64,000 bases of DNA from Arthrobacter sp. ISL-65 (lineage in GTDB: Bacteria; Actinomycetota; Actinomycetes; Actinomycetales; Micrococcaceae): assembly GCF_018613795.1 (NCBI RefSeq), contig NZ_JAGGPN010000035.1:62001-126000 (forward strand), given 5' to 3'. Under the pieces are notes generated by a model, which was given only the letters and a program-made list of their open reading frames with translations, was not told where the DNA came from and searched no databases. Shown here piece after piece: positions 25,985 to 35,102 of the stretch. The stretch's first letter is position 1, and each line of letters starts with the position of its first letter. A program made the translations under genes and the position numbers.

Positions 25985-27646
25985 TCATCGCACCCGCGCA
26001 GTGGGTGCTGAGAACCGAATGGCGGCCGTGTAGCCCGAAAGAGACCCGGAAACGCGGACTTTGAGGGTGTCTGCCCTGTCGGCCGCCACGAGGCGGTAGG
26101 TCCTCCCGGTTGCGCCGGTAATGACCACGCCGCTGCGGTACCACTGGAAGCGCAGCGTTGTTCCTGGCGTCCAGGCCCCGGAATTGGCTGTCAGGACATA
26201 GCCGGCGCGCAGAATCCCGCTGACAGCCGGAACCGGGGCCTTGAGGGTTCCGGCTGCCACAGGGGCCGTAACGGCCGAGGTTTTCGCTGCGGGCTGGTAG
26301 CCCGGTTTGATCCCTGTGATGCGGATGCTCATTTTCTTTCCGGCGTCCGCAGCTATCAGCCGGTAGGTCGCCGCGGCGGCTCCCGTAATCGGAACACCCG
26401 AGCGGTACCACTGGTACTTATAGACCGTGCCAGTGGTCCAGATGCCCGGGCGGACGCCAAGGGCAGACCCCACCTTCACAGTTCCGGTCACGGAGGGTGC
26501 AGATGCTGCAAGTGTGCCGGGACGAACCGGGGCAGTCGGGGCGGAATGCCGCGAAACCAACTGTCCGTCTGCCGTGGAGCCGGTCACGCTAACGCCGACC
26601 GCCTTGCCCAGGTCCACTGCGGTCAGGGCGTAGGTCGGGCCCGTCGCCCCGGGAATCGGGGCGCCGGCCCGGTACCAGCGGTAGGCGGTCCCGGGCCCGG
26701 AGGACTCGGTTCCCGTGCTGGCCGTCAACGCTGCACCGACGTTCGGTGCCCCGGCGATCGCGGGAACGGGAGCAGCCGCCCCGTAGAGCTCAGTGGTGGC
26801 CGATGCCGCAGATGTGAAGCTGAAATCGCGGATGGTGACCGTTTCCGGTTTCACATGTGCAGGATCCCCGCCTCCGCTGCCAACGACCCACAGATTGAAA
26901 TGGATTCGCTCGCGTGCCGGCACGGGGACGGTGGAACCCTCCAGGACGGTTCGCTTCAGCAGGGCGCCGGAGTAGCCCTCCCCTGCGTACGTCTCAAAGG
27001 TCAGCTTCCCCGGCGCCCAGGTCATTCTGTGGGTGAGGACGGGGTTGGCGGTGACGGGGAAGTCTACGGTGTTGTTGCCTTCACCAGGCAGTTTGCCCGC
27101 ATCGAACCAGTATCCGTGGCCTTGGCTGACCGGCCAGGACTGGCCATAGGCAGAACCACCGCCCCACGCGGAGGCCTCGCACAGGTCGATCTCGTTATAC
27201 CCTGGCCCCGCCTCAGCATCGTAGGTGAACAGGCAGCCCCAGACCGCCTCCTTTTGAAGGCTGCTGACGTCCTTCTCGACGGTGGTGCTGTAGGTTCCGT
27301 ACCCGAACCCTTGGCGCGTTGACTGGAATTCCGCTCCTGCTGGTGCACTGCCACTAGGATTCGTGATGCTCATAGTGATAAAACCATTGCTGTCAGGACC
27401 ACTGACATTTGCCGGGTCAAATGACTTGTTGAACTGCGGCGCTCCATTCCAGGAGCGCCTTTCCCAGTTCTGGCCTTTCCAGCTGAAATCTCCCTGTGGG
27501 CCGGGATCGGCACTGAGCGAACCGGCAGCAGCCTCAGCCGCAGGGGACGGCCCTGCTCCTGAGAGCAGGAGAAGGGCTGACAATCCGATGCTGCCCAGAA
27601 CTTCCAACGCTTTCCGTGACCGCTGACGGATTGTGGTGAGTTGCAT
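25985..27646 (-). CDS. Exported GH16-family protein with three wall-binding repeats
   Basis: The 553-residue product has a signal peptide, then a GH16 jelly-roll domain (residues 50-285) with catalytic motif NEIDLCEAS (E-x-D-x-x-E). Three repeats of about 85 residues follow, each with a core such as YQWYRSGVPITGA and YRLIAADAGK. GH16 enzymes cleave or transglycosylate beta-glucans and galactans; the repeats are common in Micrococcaceae exported proteins. It is convergent with the glycosyltransferase gene, which hints at a shared polysaccharide. Confidence 0.85.
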   Translation of the reverse strand: MQLTTIRQRSRKALEVLGSIGLSALLLLSGAGPSPAAEAAAGSLSADPGPQGDFSWKGQNWERRSWNGAPQFNKSFDPANVSGPDSNGFITMSITNPSGSAPAGAEFQSTRQGFGYGTYSTTVEKDVSSLQKEAVWGCLFTYDAEAGPGYNEIDLCEASAWGGGSAYGQSWPVSQGHGYWFDAGKLPGEGNNTVDFPVTANPVLTHRMTWAPGKLTFETYAGEGYSGALLKRTVLEGSTVPVPARERIHFNLWVVGSGGGDPAHVKPETVTIRDFSFTSAASATTELYGAAAPVPAIAGAPNVGAALTASTGTESSGPGTAYRWYRAGAPIPGATGPTYALTAVDLGKAVGVSVTGSTADGQLVSRHSAPTAPVRPGTLAASAPSVTGTVKVGSALGVRPGIWTTGTVYKYQWYRSGVPITGAAAATYRLIAADAGKKMSIRITGIKPGYQPAAKTSAVTAPVAAGTLKAPVPAVSGILRAGYVLTANSGAWTPGTTLRFQWYRSGVVITGATGRTYRLVAADRADTLKVRVSGSLSGYTAAIRFSAPTARVR

Positions 27647-27959
27647 TCTTCAGCCCCTGCCGTTCGGTAGCCCGGCTGACCCAAGGGGCCCCGTGGCTTT
27701 GCGTCACCGGCTCGCGCCGGCTTTGCCCTTATCGATGAGCGGTTGCCCACACGGTAGATCGTGCCGAGACCATCCCTCGCGGCCTGACACAGGTCGATTA
27801 TCGAATGGCCCCTCTCCCAAGACACGCAGGGTCGGCACAGTTAATCCACAGGATTTACGCACTGCAGCCAGCAAAAAAGACGCGCTTCCACCCTCCTAGG
27901 CAGAGTGCGCGGCCGAGGACATGCAGTCACGGAGAAAGTGCAAGGCCAAGAGGACCCCG
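27647..27959. other. Intergenic stretch without a recognised gene
   Basis: Between the start of the GH16 gene and the stop of the SGNH gene I see no convincing coding frame or hairpin. It presumably holds the GH16 promoter. Confidence 0.4.
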
Positions 27960-28850
27960 TTACGCCAGGAACTCCGCTGTTGCTTTGGCAACCTTGCGCA
28001 CGGCATAAACCGGTGCGAACACCGGCCGCTTGGGCAGCAGGGGTGCCGGCACCGGGTGGTCGTGGGCGCCCGGCAGTGGGATGCGCGGCGGCGCGATGCG
28101 CTGCCACGCCCACGGCAGGAAGTAGGTCCGCGCCCAGGCAAGGTCCCCGGCACGGGCGTCGCGCCAGTTGCTGAGCGGGAGGGCCTTTGGCTCCAGCGGC
28201 TGCAGCGAATGCTGCACCTGCAGGGTGTCCAGCACCTGCATGGCGATGGTGTGGTGGCCCAGCGGCGAGAAGTGCAGCCGGTCCGGGTCCCACATCCGCG
28301 GATCCCTGAGTCCGGGCACGGTCCACAGGTCCACCAGTAGGCAGTCGTGGGCGGCGGCGACGATCCGGATGTTCTCGTTGAAGATGGCTATCCGGGAGCG
28401 GCTCCGCCCCAGGATCGGCGTGCGCCGCCAGTCCGGCCCGGCGAACAGCATGATGGTGGCGCCGGTGGCACTCAGCCGTTCCACACCGGCCTCCAGCTTG
28501 GCCGCCAGCTTGTCCGGATCGGTCCGGTGGAACACCATGTCGTTCCCGCCGGCCGACAGCGTGATCAGATCCGGTTTCAGTTCCAGCGCCGGCTCGATCT
28601 GCTGATTAAGTATCTGGTCCAGGAGTAGGCCACGGATGGCCAGGTTGGCGTAGGCAAAGTCTTTCCGCTCCGCGCTGAGCTCCTCTGCCACCCGGTCCGC
28701 CCAACCCCGGAGCCCTCCGGCGCAGCGTTCCTCGGGGTCGCCAACGCCCTCGGTAAACGAATCTCCGATTGCCACATACCGGCTCCAGGGGTGTGGGGCC
28801 GTTGCGTCCGCAGCGAAGTTCCGGGGTCCAAAGTGGCCGATGTGTTTCAT
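27960..28850 (-). CDS. SGNH/GDSL hydrolase
   Basis: The 296-residue product contains SGNH block I YVAIGDSFTEGVGDP, block III SAGGNDMVFH and block V DRLHFSPLGHH (Asp and His of the triad). There is no signal peptide, so it is likely cytoplasmic. ATG 28850 is preferred because GGAGAGGACGAG lies upstream; an earlier ATG at 28904 is possible. Family members are esterases or lipases of small substrates. Confidence 0.85.
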   Translation of the reverse strand: MKHIGHFGPRNFAADATAPHPWSRYVAIGDSFTEGVGDPEERCAGGLRGWADRVAEELSAERKDFAYANLAIRGLLLDQILNQQIEPALELKPDLITLSAGGNDMVFHRTDPDKLAAKLEAGVERLSATGATIMLFAGPDWRRTPILGRSRSRIAIFNENIRIVAAAHDCLLVDLWTVPGLRDPRMWDPDRLHFSPLGHHTIAMQVLDTLQVQHSLQPLEPKALPLSNWRDARAGDLAWARTYFLPWAWQRIAPPRIPLPGAHDHPVPAPLLPKRPVFAPVYAVRKVAKATAEFLA

Positions 28851-29061
28851 CGCCTCGTCCTCTCCCTTGCGCCCCTGGCGCGGTACGCCTGTGGCGTTAT
28901 CCAAGGAACGTTCGAGCCCCGCGGGAAATTCCTGAAAAGTTCCCCTTTTGTGAAATATTTCCGCCAGCCGGGTCGGCTGCCGGCCCTGGGGCAGCCACCG
29001 CCCTTGATGCTAGATTCGTTCGTGGTGCCTGCGCCCCTCTGACCTGCAAGGAGCTTCCAAA

Positions 29062-29532
29062 ATGCTGATCGGCGGCCTTCCAGCCCACATTCTCCTGGTC
29101 CACGGCGTCGTCGTCTTCGGGCCGCTCGCCGGCCTGGGGGCCGTCGTCTTCGGACTGGCCGGCCGGACCCGCCGATATCTCGCCTGGCCGCTGGGCGTGC
29201 TGGCACTGATCCTTGCCCCGATGGCGCTCATCACTGCGCAGGCCGGTGAGCAGCTGCAGGAGACCCGTGGCGCCACCGACGCCATCCAGGCCCACGCCCG
29301 GCAGGGCGACATCCTGAAGATCGCCACCGTCGTCTTCTTCTTTGTTGTGGTGCTGATGCTCGCCGCCACCTTCGCGCCATGGGCCGAGCGAATCCCCGCG
29401 CTGGCCGGGCTCCAGCGTTCTCGTCCCGCCCGAATCGCGGCCCTTACCCTGGGCGTGCTCGCCGGGCTCTTTGTCACCTACCAGAGCGTGATCGCCGGGC
29501 ACTCCGGCTCGTTCTCGGTGTGGGGCGGGTAG
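29062..29532 (+). CDS. DUF2231-type membrane protein
   Basis: The 156-residue protein has four hydrophobic segments. It opens with GGLPAHILLVHGVVVFGPLA, typical of DUF2231 (HP-x-L-V-H-x-like pattern), and has a GHSG near the C-terminus. Function unknown; it may bind haem or metal through its helix histidines. AAGGAG lies upstream of the ATG. Confidence 0.75.
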   Translation: MLIGGLPAHILLVHGVVVFGPLAGLGAVVFGLAGRTRRYLAWPLGVLALILAPMALITAQAGEQLQETRGATDAIQAHARQGDILKIATVVFFFVVVLMLAATFAPWAERIPALAGLQRSRPARIAALTLGVLAGLFVTYQSVIAGHSGSFSVWGG

Positions 29533-29733
29533 CCGGACGGGAACGGCAAAATGGTCGACTATTCAGCGGTCGCCCAGCGGGCCCCCAAGGTGGCCCCAGC
29601 TTTCCCCAAGGCATGCGAGACAGAGTTGTCTCACTCAGCACAGGCCGGCTGTCACGGGCAAATGATGGCAGGTCCAGTCGCCGGGCCCGAAATGTACCCC
29701 ATGCGTTCCGGGCCTGGCGGAAAGGCTCTTTCG

Positions 29734-29845
29734 TCAGTGCCATTGCTGTAACCGGTCGATCCGCCACACAACAACGGTGTCGCCCTCCGCGGCGTACTCG
29801 AGGAGCCTTTTCATTCCAGGCCGCTCAATGGCCGTGAGATGCGTT
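29734..29845 (-). mobile_element. Serine recombinase (resolvase) fragment
   Basis: The minus strand encodes ERPGMKRLLEYAAEGDTVVV and WRIDRL, then a stop. This matches the conserved resolvase/invertase core (RPGLxxLLxxxREGDTLVVWRLDRL). The catalytic N-terminus and the C-terminal DNA-binding domain are missing. The remaining 29533-29733 shows nothing recognisable. Confidence 0.65.
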
Positions 29846-29958
29846 TCCGAGACGTAAGAAGTCCGGCTTTCCGCCAACTCGATGCCACTCGACGTCTCAT
29901 CTGAGCTCGGGAGACGTGTCTTGAAAAGCTGAAGTTTTTGGAGACACTGTCCTGCCGC

Positions 29959-30867
29959 TCAGCGCGTGTTGAGGCGGGCGGTGAGGCCTTCACGGAGGTG
30001 GTCAATGACCGCATTGATTCGTCGGGGGGTCTGTGTCGTTGCGGAGTAGAGGGCGTGGATGTCGGCGTCGGGGGTTGGAACATCGTCGAGGACCTGGCGG
30101 AGCTTCCCGCTTTGGATGAGGGGGTTGACGTGCCAGCTGGAGCGCATGATCAGTCCGAGGCCTTGTTCGCACCAGCCGGTGACGACGTCGCCGTCGTCGC
30201 TGACCATGTTTCCGTTGACGCGTACGAATTGTTGCTGGTTTCCGGCCCCGAACCGCCAGAGGGCGTAGTCGGCGTTGTTTTCGCGCAGCACGATGCAGTT
30301 GTGGTGTTCGAGGTCCTCGACGTTTTGAAGCGGCGGATTGTTTTCCAGATATTGGGGAGCGGCGCAGACGATCCTGCGGTTCCGGGCGAGGAGCTTGGCT
30401 TTGAGTCTGGAGTCCTCCAGTGCCCCGACACGGATGGCGATATCGAAGTTCGTGCCGGAAATGTTCAGCGGCAGGGCGGAGAGTTCCAGATCGACGTGGA
30501 TCCGCGGGTGTTCGAGCACGAATTCACCAAGCAGCGGTGCGATGTGGGCGCGCCCGATGCCCAGCGTGGAGTGGACGGTAATCCTGCCTTTGAGCTCGCC
30601 GTGCTGGTGCGAGACCAGGTCTTCGAGGTCGGCTTTCTGTTGCAGGATGGACAGTGCCCCGGCGGCGTAGCGGTGCCCTTCTTCGGTCAGCGTCAGCCGG
30701 CGGGTACTGCGCCTGATGAGCGTCACGCCGAGGCGCGCTTCCAGTGCGCTGAGGCGTTTACTGACCGAGGCCACACCTTTGCCCCAGGTCCGGGCGGCTT
30801 CAGTCAGGCTCTGGGAGCGGGCGATCTGCTCAAAGAACTCCAGATCATCTATCTGGTACAGGTCCAT
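29959..30867 (-). CDS. LysR-family regulator of the tartrate-type cluster
   Basis: A 302-residue protein with the N-terminal winged helix (FFEQIARSQSLTEAARTWGK, VSKRLSALEARLG) and a periplasmic-binding-protein-like effector domain. It is divergent from the dehydrogenase at 31036, so it is the likely activator of the cluster, perhaps responding to tartrate or a related diacid. Confidence 0.88.
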   Translation of the reverse strand: MDLYQIDDLEFFEQIARSQSLTEAARTWGKGVASVSKRLSALEARLGVTLIRRSTRRLTLTEEGHRYAAGALSILQQKADLEDLVSHQHGELKGRITVHSTLGIGRAHIAPLLGEFVLEHPRIHVDLELSALPLNISGTNFDIAIRVGALEDSRLKAKLLARNRRIVCAAPQYLENNPPLQNVEDLEHHNCIVLRENNADYALWRFGAGNQQQFVRVNGNMVSDDGDVVTGWCEQGLGLIMRSSWHVNPLIQSGKLRQVLDDVPTPDADIHALYSATTQTPRRINAVIDHLREGLTARLNTR

Positions 30868-31035
30868 AGCCGATTCTTTCTTTTCAGGAAAAATTGCATT
30901 GTCTCACAGCCTCTTAATCGCAGGCTTCTTGTTTCGTACGCTTGTGTGACAGGAAGCACACGGCCGAAGTACTTGCCATCTGAGGGCACCCCGACCCGGG
31001 ACAACGGCGTTCGCAACACGAGAAGGACCATGATC

Positions 31036-32139
31036 ATGACCAGGACACACCGCATCGCAGTCATCGCCGGAGATGGCATCGGCCAGGAAGTTGTGCCCGA
31101 GGGCCTGCGGGCACTGGAATCAGCCGCCGAGGCGTTCGACTTCAAGCTGGAGACCACGCAGTTCGACTACGCGAATGCCGACTACTACACCAAGCACGGC
31201 AAGATGATGCCGGATAACTGGTTCGAAGAGCTGAGCACTTTTGATGCGATTTTCTTCGGCGCCGTGGGCTGGCCGGACGTCGTCCCGGACCACGTCTCGC
31301 TCTGGGGCAGCCTGCTCCAATTCCGCCGCGGTTTCGACCAGTACGTCAGCCTCCGCCCGGTAAAGCTGCTGGCAGGAATGGACAGCCCCCTGGCCGGCCG
31401 TGTGCCCGGGGACGTGGACTTCTACGTCGTACGGGAGAACACCGAGGGCGAGTACTCCAGCATCGGCGGGAAAATCTTTGAAGGCACCGACCGCGAAACG
31501 GTAATCCAGGAAACCGTCATGACCCGCACAGGTGTGGACCGGATCCTGAAGTACGCCTTCGACCTGGCCCAGAGCCGGCCGAAGAAGCACCTCACGTCCG
31601 CGACCAAGAGCAACGGCATTTCCATCTCGATGCCCTACTGGGATGAACGCGTGGAGCAGATGGCCAAAGGCTTCACCGACCTGAAGGTCGACAAGTACCA
31701 CATCGATATTTTGACGGCTAACTTCGTGATGCACCCGGACTGGTTCGACGTCGTAGTCGCCAGCAACCTGTTTGGCGACATCCTCTCGGACCTGGGCCCG
31801 GCCTGCACGGGGACCATCGGCATCGCCCCGAGCGGGAACATCAACCCCGAGCGAAAGTTCCCCAGCCTTTTCGAACCGGTCCATGGCTCCGCGCCGGACA
31901 TCGCCGGCAAGGGCATCGCGAACCCGGTCGGCCAGATCTGGAGTGCTGCGATGATGCTCGAACACCTCGGCGAACGAGGGGCCGCGGCAGCTGTCCAGCA
32001 AGGTTTCGAAAACGTCTTGGCACGCGGCGGCAAGCACATCCTCACCCCGGATCTGGGCGGCGAAGCCACCACGGAAATCCTGGGCAAGACTGTCGCCGAA
32101 GAGATCACGGCCGTGGCCCTGACCGCAACGGACCACTGA
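31036..32139 (+). CDS. ttuC: Tartrate dehydrogenase/decarboxylase-type enzyme
   Basis: The 367-residue product is an isocitrate/isopropylmalate dehydrogenase family member. It has IAVIAGDGIGQEVVPEGL at the start, FFGAVGWPDVVPDHVSLWG, VVRENTEGEYSSIGG and the metal-site motif SNLFGDILSDLGP. The VGWPDxVPDHxSLWG block marks the tartrate dehydrogenase subgroup (TtuC/YeaU), which converts meso- or L-tartrate and D-malate. ATG 31036 has AGAAGGA at better spacing than ATG 31030. Two bases separate it from the glycerate kinase, which would take its glycerate product. Confidence 0.85.
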   Translation: MTRTHRIAVIAGDGIGQEVVPEGLRALESAAEAFDFKLETTQFDYANADYYTKHGKMMPDNWFEELSTFDAIFFGAVGWPDVVPDHVSLWGSLLQFRRGFDQYVSLRPVKLLAGMDSPLAGRVPGDVDFYVVRENTEGEYSSIGGKIFEGTDRETVIQETVMTRTGVDRILKYAFDLAQSRPKKHLTSATKSNGISISMPYWDERVEQMAKGFTDLKVDKYHIDILTANFVMHPDWFDVVVASNLFGDILSDLGPACTGTIGIAPSGNINPERKFPSLFEPVHGSAPDIAGKGIANPVGQIWSAAMMLEHLGERGAAAAVQQGFENVLARGGKHILTPDLGGEATTEILGKTVAEEITAVALTATDH

Positions 32140-32140
32140 A

Positions 32141-33307
32141 ATGACCGTTATCCCAATCGAAGACCGGCTCCGCGTCAGTGGAGCAGGTCTCTCGGTGCTC
32201 ATCGCGCCGGACAAGTTCAAAGGCTCCTTGACCGCATCCCAGGTGGCCCGGGCCATCGCCCATGGCCTCCGCAAGGAACAGCCTGGACTGAATGTGATCG
32301 AATTGCCGGTCGCCGACGGGGGCGACGGGACCCTGGATGCTTTTCTCGCCAGCGGATACGTCGCGCATCCGATTTCCGTGACCGGACCGGATAACGATCT
32401 CCAGCCCTCGACCCTGGCTCTCAAGGACGGCACGGCCGTGATCGAGACCGCACTGACCTCAGGCCTGGCCATGCGCGGTGACCGGCCGTTGTCCCCGCTG
32501 AGCGGCACGAGCCGCGGCGTCGGTGATGCCATCTTGGCAGCCCTCGGCGCCGGGGCGCGCAGGATCATCATCGGCCTCGGGGGCAGCGCCTGCACCGACG
32601 GAGGAGCGGGCATGCTCCAAGCCCTGGGCGTTTCCCTCCGCGACGGATCAGGTGCGGTCCTGTACCCCGGCGGGGTCAGCCTGCTGGATCTGCACACGGT
32701 CGACATCTCCGGGCTTGATCCACGAATCTGGGATACGGAGATCATCCTGGCCACCGACGTCACCAACCCGTTGTGCGGTCCGGACGGCGCCGCCGCCGTC
32801 TACGGCCCGCAAAAGGGCGCCAGCAGCGAGCACGTCACTGTCCTTGACCGGGCGCTTGGCCATTTCGCCTCTCTTGTCGCCCCCGAAGCCGCGCACCTTC
32901 CCGGTGCCGGTGCCGCGGGCGGCATCGGTTACGCCGCGCTGGCGGTGCTCGGCGCCACGGCCCGCCCGGGAATCGAACTGATCATGGAACTGCTGGACTT
33001 CGAATCCCATCTGGCCGGCGCGGACCTCGTCATCACCGGCGAAGGCCGCCTGGACGATCAGTCCTTCCACGGCAAAGCACCGATGGGCGTGCTGATGGCA
33101 GCAGCCCGGCACAACATCCCCACCATCGCCGTATGCGGGTCCAGCCAGCTCACGCCGGCACCCCGTCACCCGGACTTCGACACCATTCACGCGATCACGG
33201 ACATAGCACCGGATATTGCCACGGCCATCCGCAACGCTGAACCGCTGCTCGAACGCCTCGCAGCACAAATCACGGTCCGGAAGCGATCCGCCCGGTCCGC
33301 AAACTAA
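32141..33307 (+). CDS. Glycerate kinase (GlxK/GarK type 1)
   Basis: The 388-residue product has the family motifs VLIAPDKFKGSLTASQVARA, VADGGDGTLDAF, LGGSACTDGGAGMLQALG and ITGEGRLDDQS. It phosphorylates D-glycerate, usually to 2-phosphoglycerate, linking tartrate breakdown to glycolysis. About 15 residues precede the usual start, so a downstream start is possible. It is in an operon with the dehydrogenase and the transporter. Confidence 0.9.
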   Translation: MTVIPIEDRLRVSGAGLSVLIAPDKFKGSLTASQVARAIAHGLRKEQPGLNVIELPVADGGDGTLDAFLASGYVAHPISVTGPDNDLQPSTLALKDGTAVIETALTSGLAMRGDRPLSPLSGTSRGVGDAILAALGAGARRIIIGLGGSACTDGGAGMLQALGVSLRDGSGAVLYPGGVSLLDLHTVDISGLDPRIWDTEIILATDVTNPLCGPDGAAAVYGPQKGASSEHVTVLDRALGHFASLVAPEAAHLPGAGAAGGIGYAALAVLGATARPGIELIMELLDFESHLAGADLVITGEGRLDDQSFHGKAPMGVLMAAARHNIPTIAVCGSSQLTPAPRHPDFDTIHAITDIAPDIATAIRNAEPLLERLAAQITVRKRSARSAN

Positions 33308-33369
33308 CGGACAAGACACCTACACCCGGGGCAGCGACGCCCACCCTCCCAATGAAGCGAGAAACCACT

Positions 33370-34689
33370 ATGAGTACCACCATAGAAAGCACGGAAGCTC
33401 CAGCACGGGTCCCCCGGTTCCAGCTGGGCGGAGTGCCACTGATTGTCCCGGTCATCATGGCCGGCATCGTCATCACCGCCGGCGCCCTCGACGCGGTCCC
33501 CGCCAACATGATCGGCGGCCTGGCAATCATCACAGCCTTCGGCATGCTGCTCGGCCCGCTGGGCAACCGGCTCCCGGTCATCTCCAAGATCGGCGGCGGC
33601 GCCCTGGTCTGCCTGATGGTCCCGTCCCTGCTCGTCTACTTCGGCGTCTTCAACGCCAACATGCTCGAAGCAACCACGGCCCTGATGAAGGAAGCCAACT
33701 TCCTCTACTTCGTCATCTGCACCCTGGTCGTCGGCAGCATCCTTGGCATGCACCGGACCATGATGCTCCGGGCCCTGGTCCGCATCTTCCCACCCCTCGT
33801 CGCCGGAACGGCCGCGGCCGTAGCCGCCGGCATCGGCGTCGCCATGCTCTTTGGCTACAGCTTCGAACGCGCCCTGTTCTACATCGTGGTCCCCATCATC
33901 GGCGGCGGTATCGGAGAAGGCGTCATTCCCCTCTCCGCCGCCTACGCCAACGCTCTGGGCGGAACGCCCAAGGACTTCATCGCGCAGCTGATCCCAGCCG
34001 CTGTCATCGGCAACATCGTCGCCATCATCCTCGCCGGCATGCTCCGCCGCCTAGGCGAACGCAAAGCCCACCTCGACGGCGGCGGCATGCTCGTCAAGCC
34101 CAAGAAGGGCTCCAACGACACCGAGATCTTCGAGGCCGCCAACCACGACACCGTCCAGGCCAACCCGAACTACGCCATGGGCATCCTGCTCATCTGCGGC
34201 ATGTTCGTCCTGGCCAGCCTCGCCGAACCCTTCCTCCACCTGCCCGCACCGGTGCTGGTCATCGTCTTCTCCGTCATCCTCAAAGTCGCAGGCATCGTCC
34301 CGGCCAGCGTCGAAGGCTCCGCCCGCGCCGTCTACGCCATCATCTCCAAGCACCTGATCTACCCGACCATGATCGGACTCGGGATGCTCTACGTGCCGAT
34401 GGCAGACGTCATCAGCGTCCTCTCCATCGGCTACGTCGTCACCTGCGCGGCAGTCGTGATCACCATGGCCCTCGTCGGCTTCTACGTCGGCAAGGCCCTG
34501 GGCATGTACCCGGTGGACGCCTCCCTCGTCACCGTCTGCCACAGCGGGCTCGGCGGCACCGGCGACGTCGCCATCCTCTCCGCATCCAACCGTATGAACC
34601 TCATGCCCTTCGCCCAGATCTCCACCCGCATCGGCGGCGTCACCACCGTCATCTCCGCAGCGTCCCTGATCCACCTGACCGCCGGCTAA
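33370..34689 (+). CDS. 2-hydroxycarboxylate (2HCT/CitS-type) transporter
   Basis: The 439-residue membrane protein has about 11 hydrophobic segments and the two GGxG re-entrant loop motifs of 2HCT carriers, IIGGGIGEGVIPLS and CHSGLGGTGDVAILSA. The C-terminal motif includes NLMPFAQISTRIGG, holding the conserved substrate-binding Arg. 2HCT carriers take up citrate, malate or lactate by cation symport; context suggests tartrate or a similar diacid. ATG 33370 is preferred to 33352. Confidence 0.88.
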   Translation: MSTTIESTEAPARVPRFQLGGVPLIVPVIMAGIVITAGALDAVPANMIGGLAIITAFGMLLGPLGNRLPVISKIGGGALVCLMVPSLLVYFGVFNANMLEATTALMKEANFLYFVICTLVVGSILGMHRTMMLRALVRIFPPLVAGTAAAVAAGIGVAMLFGYSFERALFYIVVPIIGGGIGEGVIPLSAAYANALGGTPKDFIAQLIPAAVIGNIVAIILAGMLRRLGERKAHLDGGGMLVKPKKGSNDTEIFEAANHDTVQANPNYAMGILLICGMFVLASLAEPFLHLPAPVLVIVFSVILKVAGIVPASVEGSARAVYAIISKHLIYPTMIGLGMLYVPMADVISVLSIGYVVTCAAVVITMALVGFYVGKALGMYPVDASLVTVCHSGLGGTGDVAILSASNRMNLMPFAQISTRIGGVTTVISAASLIHLTAG

Positions 34690-34724
34690 ACGGCCACCAC
34701 CCACTCCACAGCAGAACCACCCGG

Positions 34725-34754
34725 GGAGGCGGAACCATACCGGTTCCGCCTTCC
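34725..34754 (+). terminator. Hairpin after the transporter gene
   Basis: AGGCGGAACC and GGTTCCGCCT form a 10-bp stem with a short loop, followed by TCC. It may attenuate transcription between the transporter and the downstream 34787-36047 pair. Confidence 0.5.
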
Positions 34755-34786
34755 TGCACCTACAACAACCTGACGGGACCCCTCCG

Positions 34787-35059
34787 ATGGACACAACCCA
34801 GACACCGACGGCACAGCCCACCCGCCACGGCTACCGACGCTCAGTCGTGGCCGACTGGCGCGAACTCACCCCCGGCGACAACATCGTGCTGCTGAGCCCT
34901 GACCAGGGCGGAACGCCGTTCGCCGGAGCCGTCGATGCCATCTCCGCCGACGGCTCCCTCATCTGGCTCCTCCAGGGCGGCTGCGAAGGGCGCCGCATCT
35001 TCCACCGCCACGACGGCTACAAAACCCTCATCGACCCCGCACCGGAACCGTCCGCTTAG
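34787..35059 (+). CDS. Small hypothetical protein of the tartrate cluster
   Basis: A 90-residue soluble protein, not recognised. It has a compact beta-rich look (WRELTPGDNIVLLSPDQ, LIWLLQGGCEGRRIFHRHDG), reminiscent of a small barrel. It lies between the transporter and the D-2-hydroxyacid dehydrogenase on the same strand and is probably co-transcribed. Confidence 0.6.
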   Translation: MDTTQTPTAQPTRHGYRRSVVADWRELTPGDNIVLLSPDQGGTPFAGAVDAISADGSLIWLLQGGCEGRRIFHRHDGYKTLIDPAPEPSA

Positions 35060-35102
35060 CGGCGTCTCACCGCACCATCACATAGAAAGGACGCACCTGA
35101 CC

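Noticed and set aside
29938..31035. Long N-terminal extension of the tartrate dehydrogenase frame
   Set aside because: It runs antisense through the LysR gene; a proper ribosome site precedes ATG 31036.
31120..32766. 548-residue minus-strand frame
   Set aside because: Shadow of the dehydrogenase and glycerate kinase, which have all expected motifs on the plus strand.
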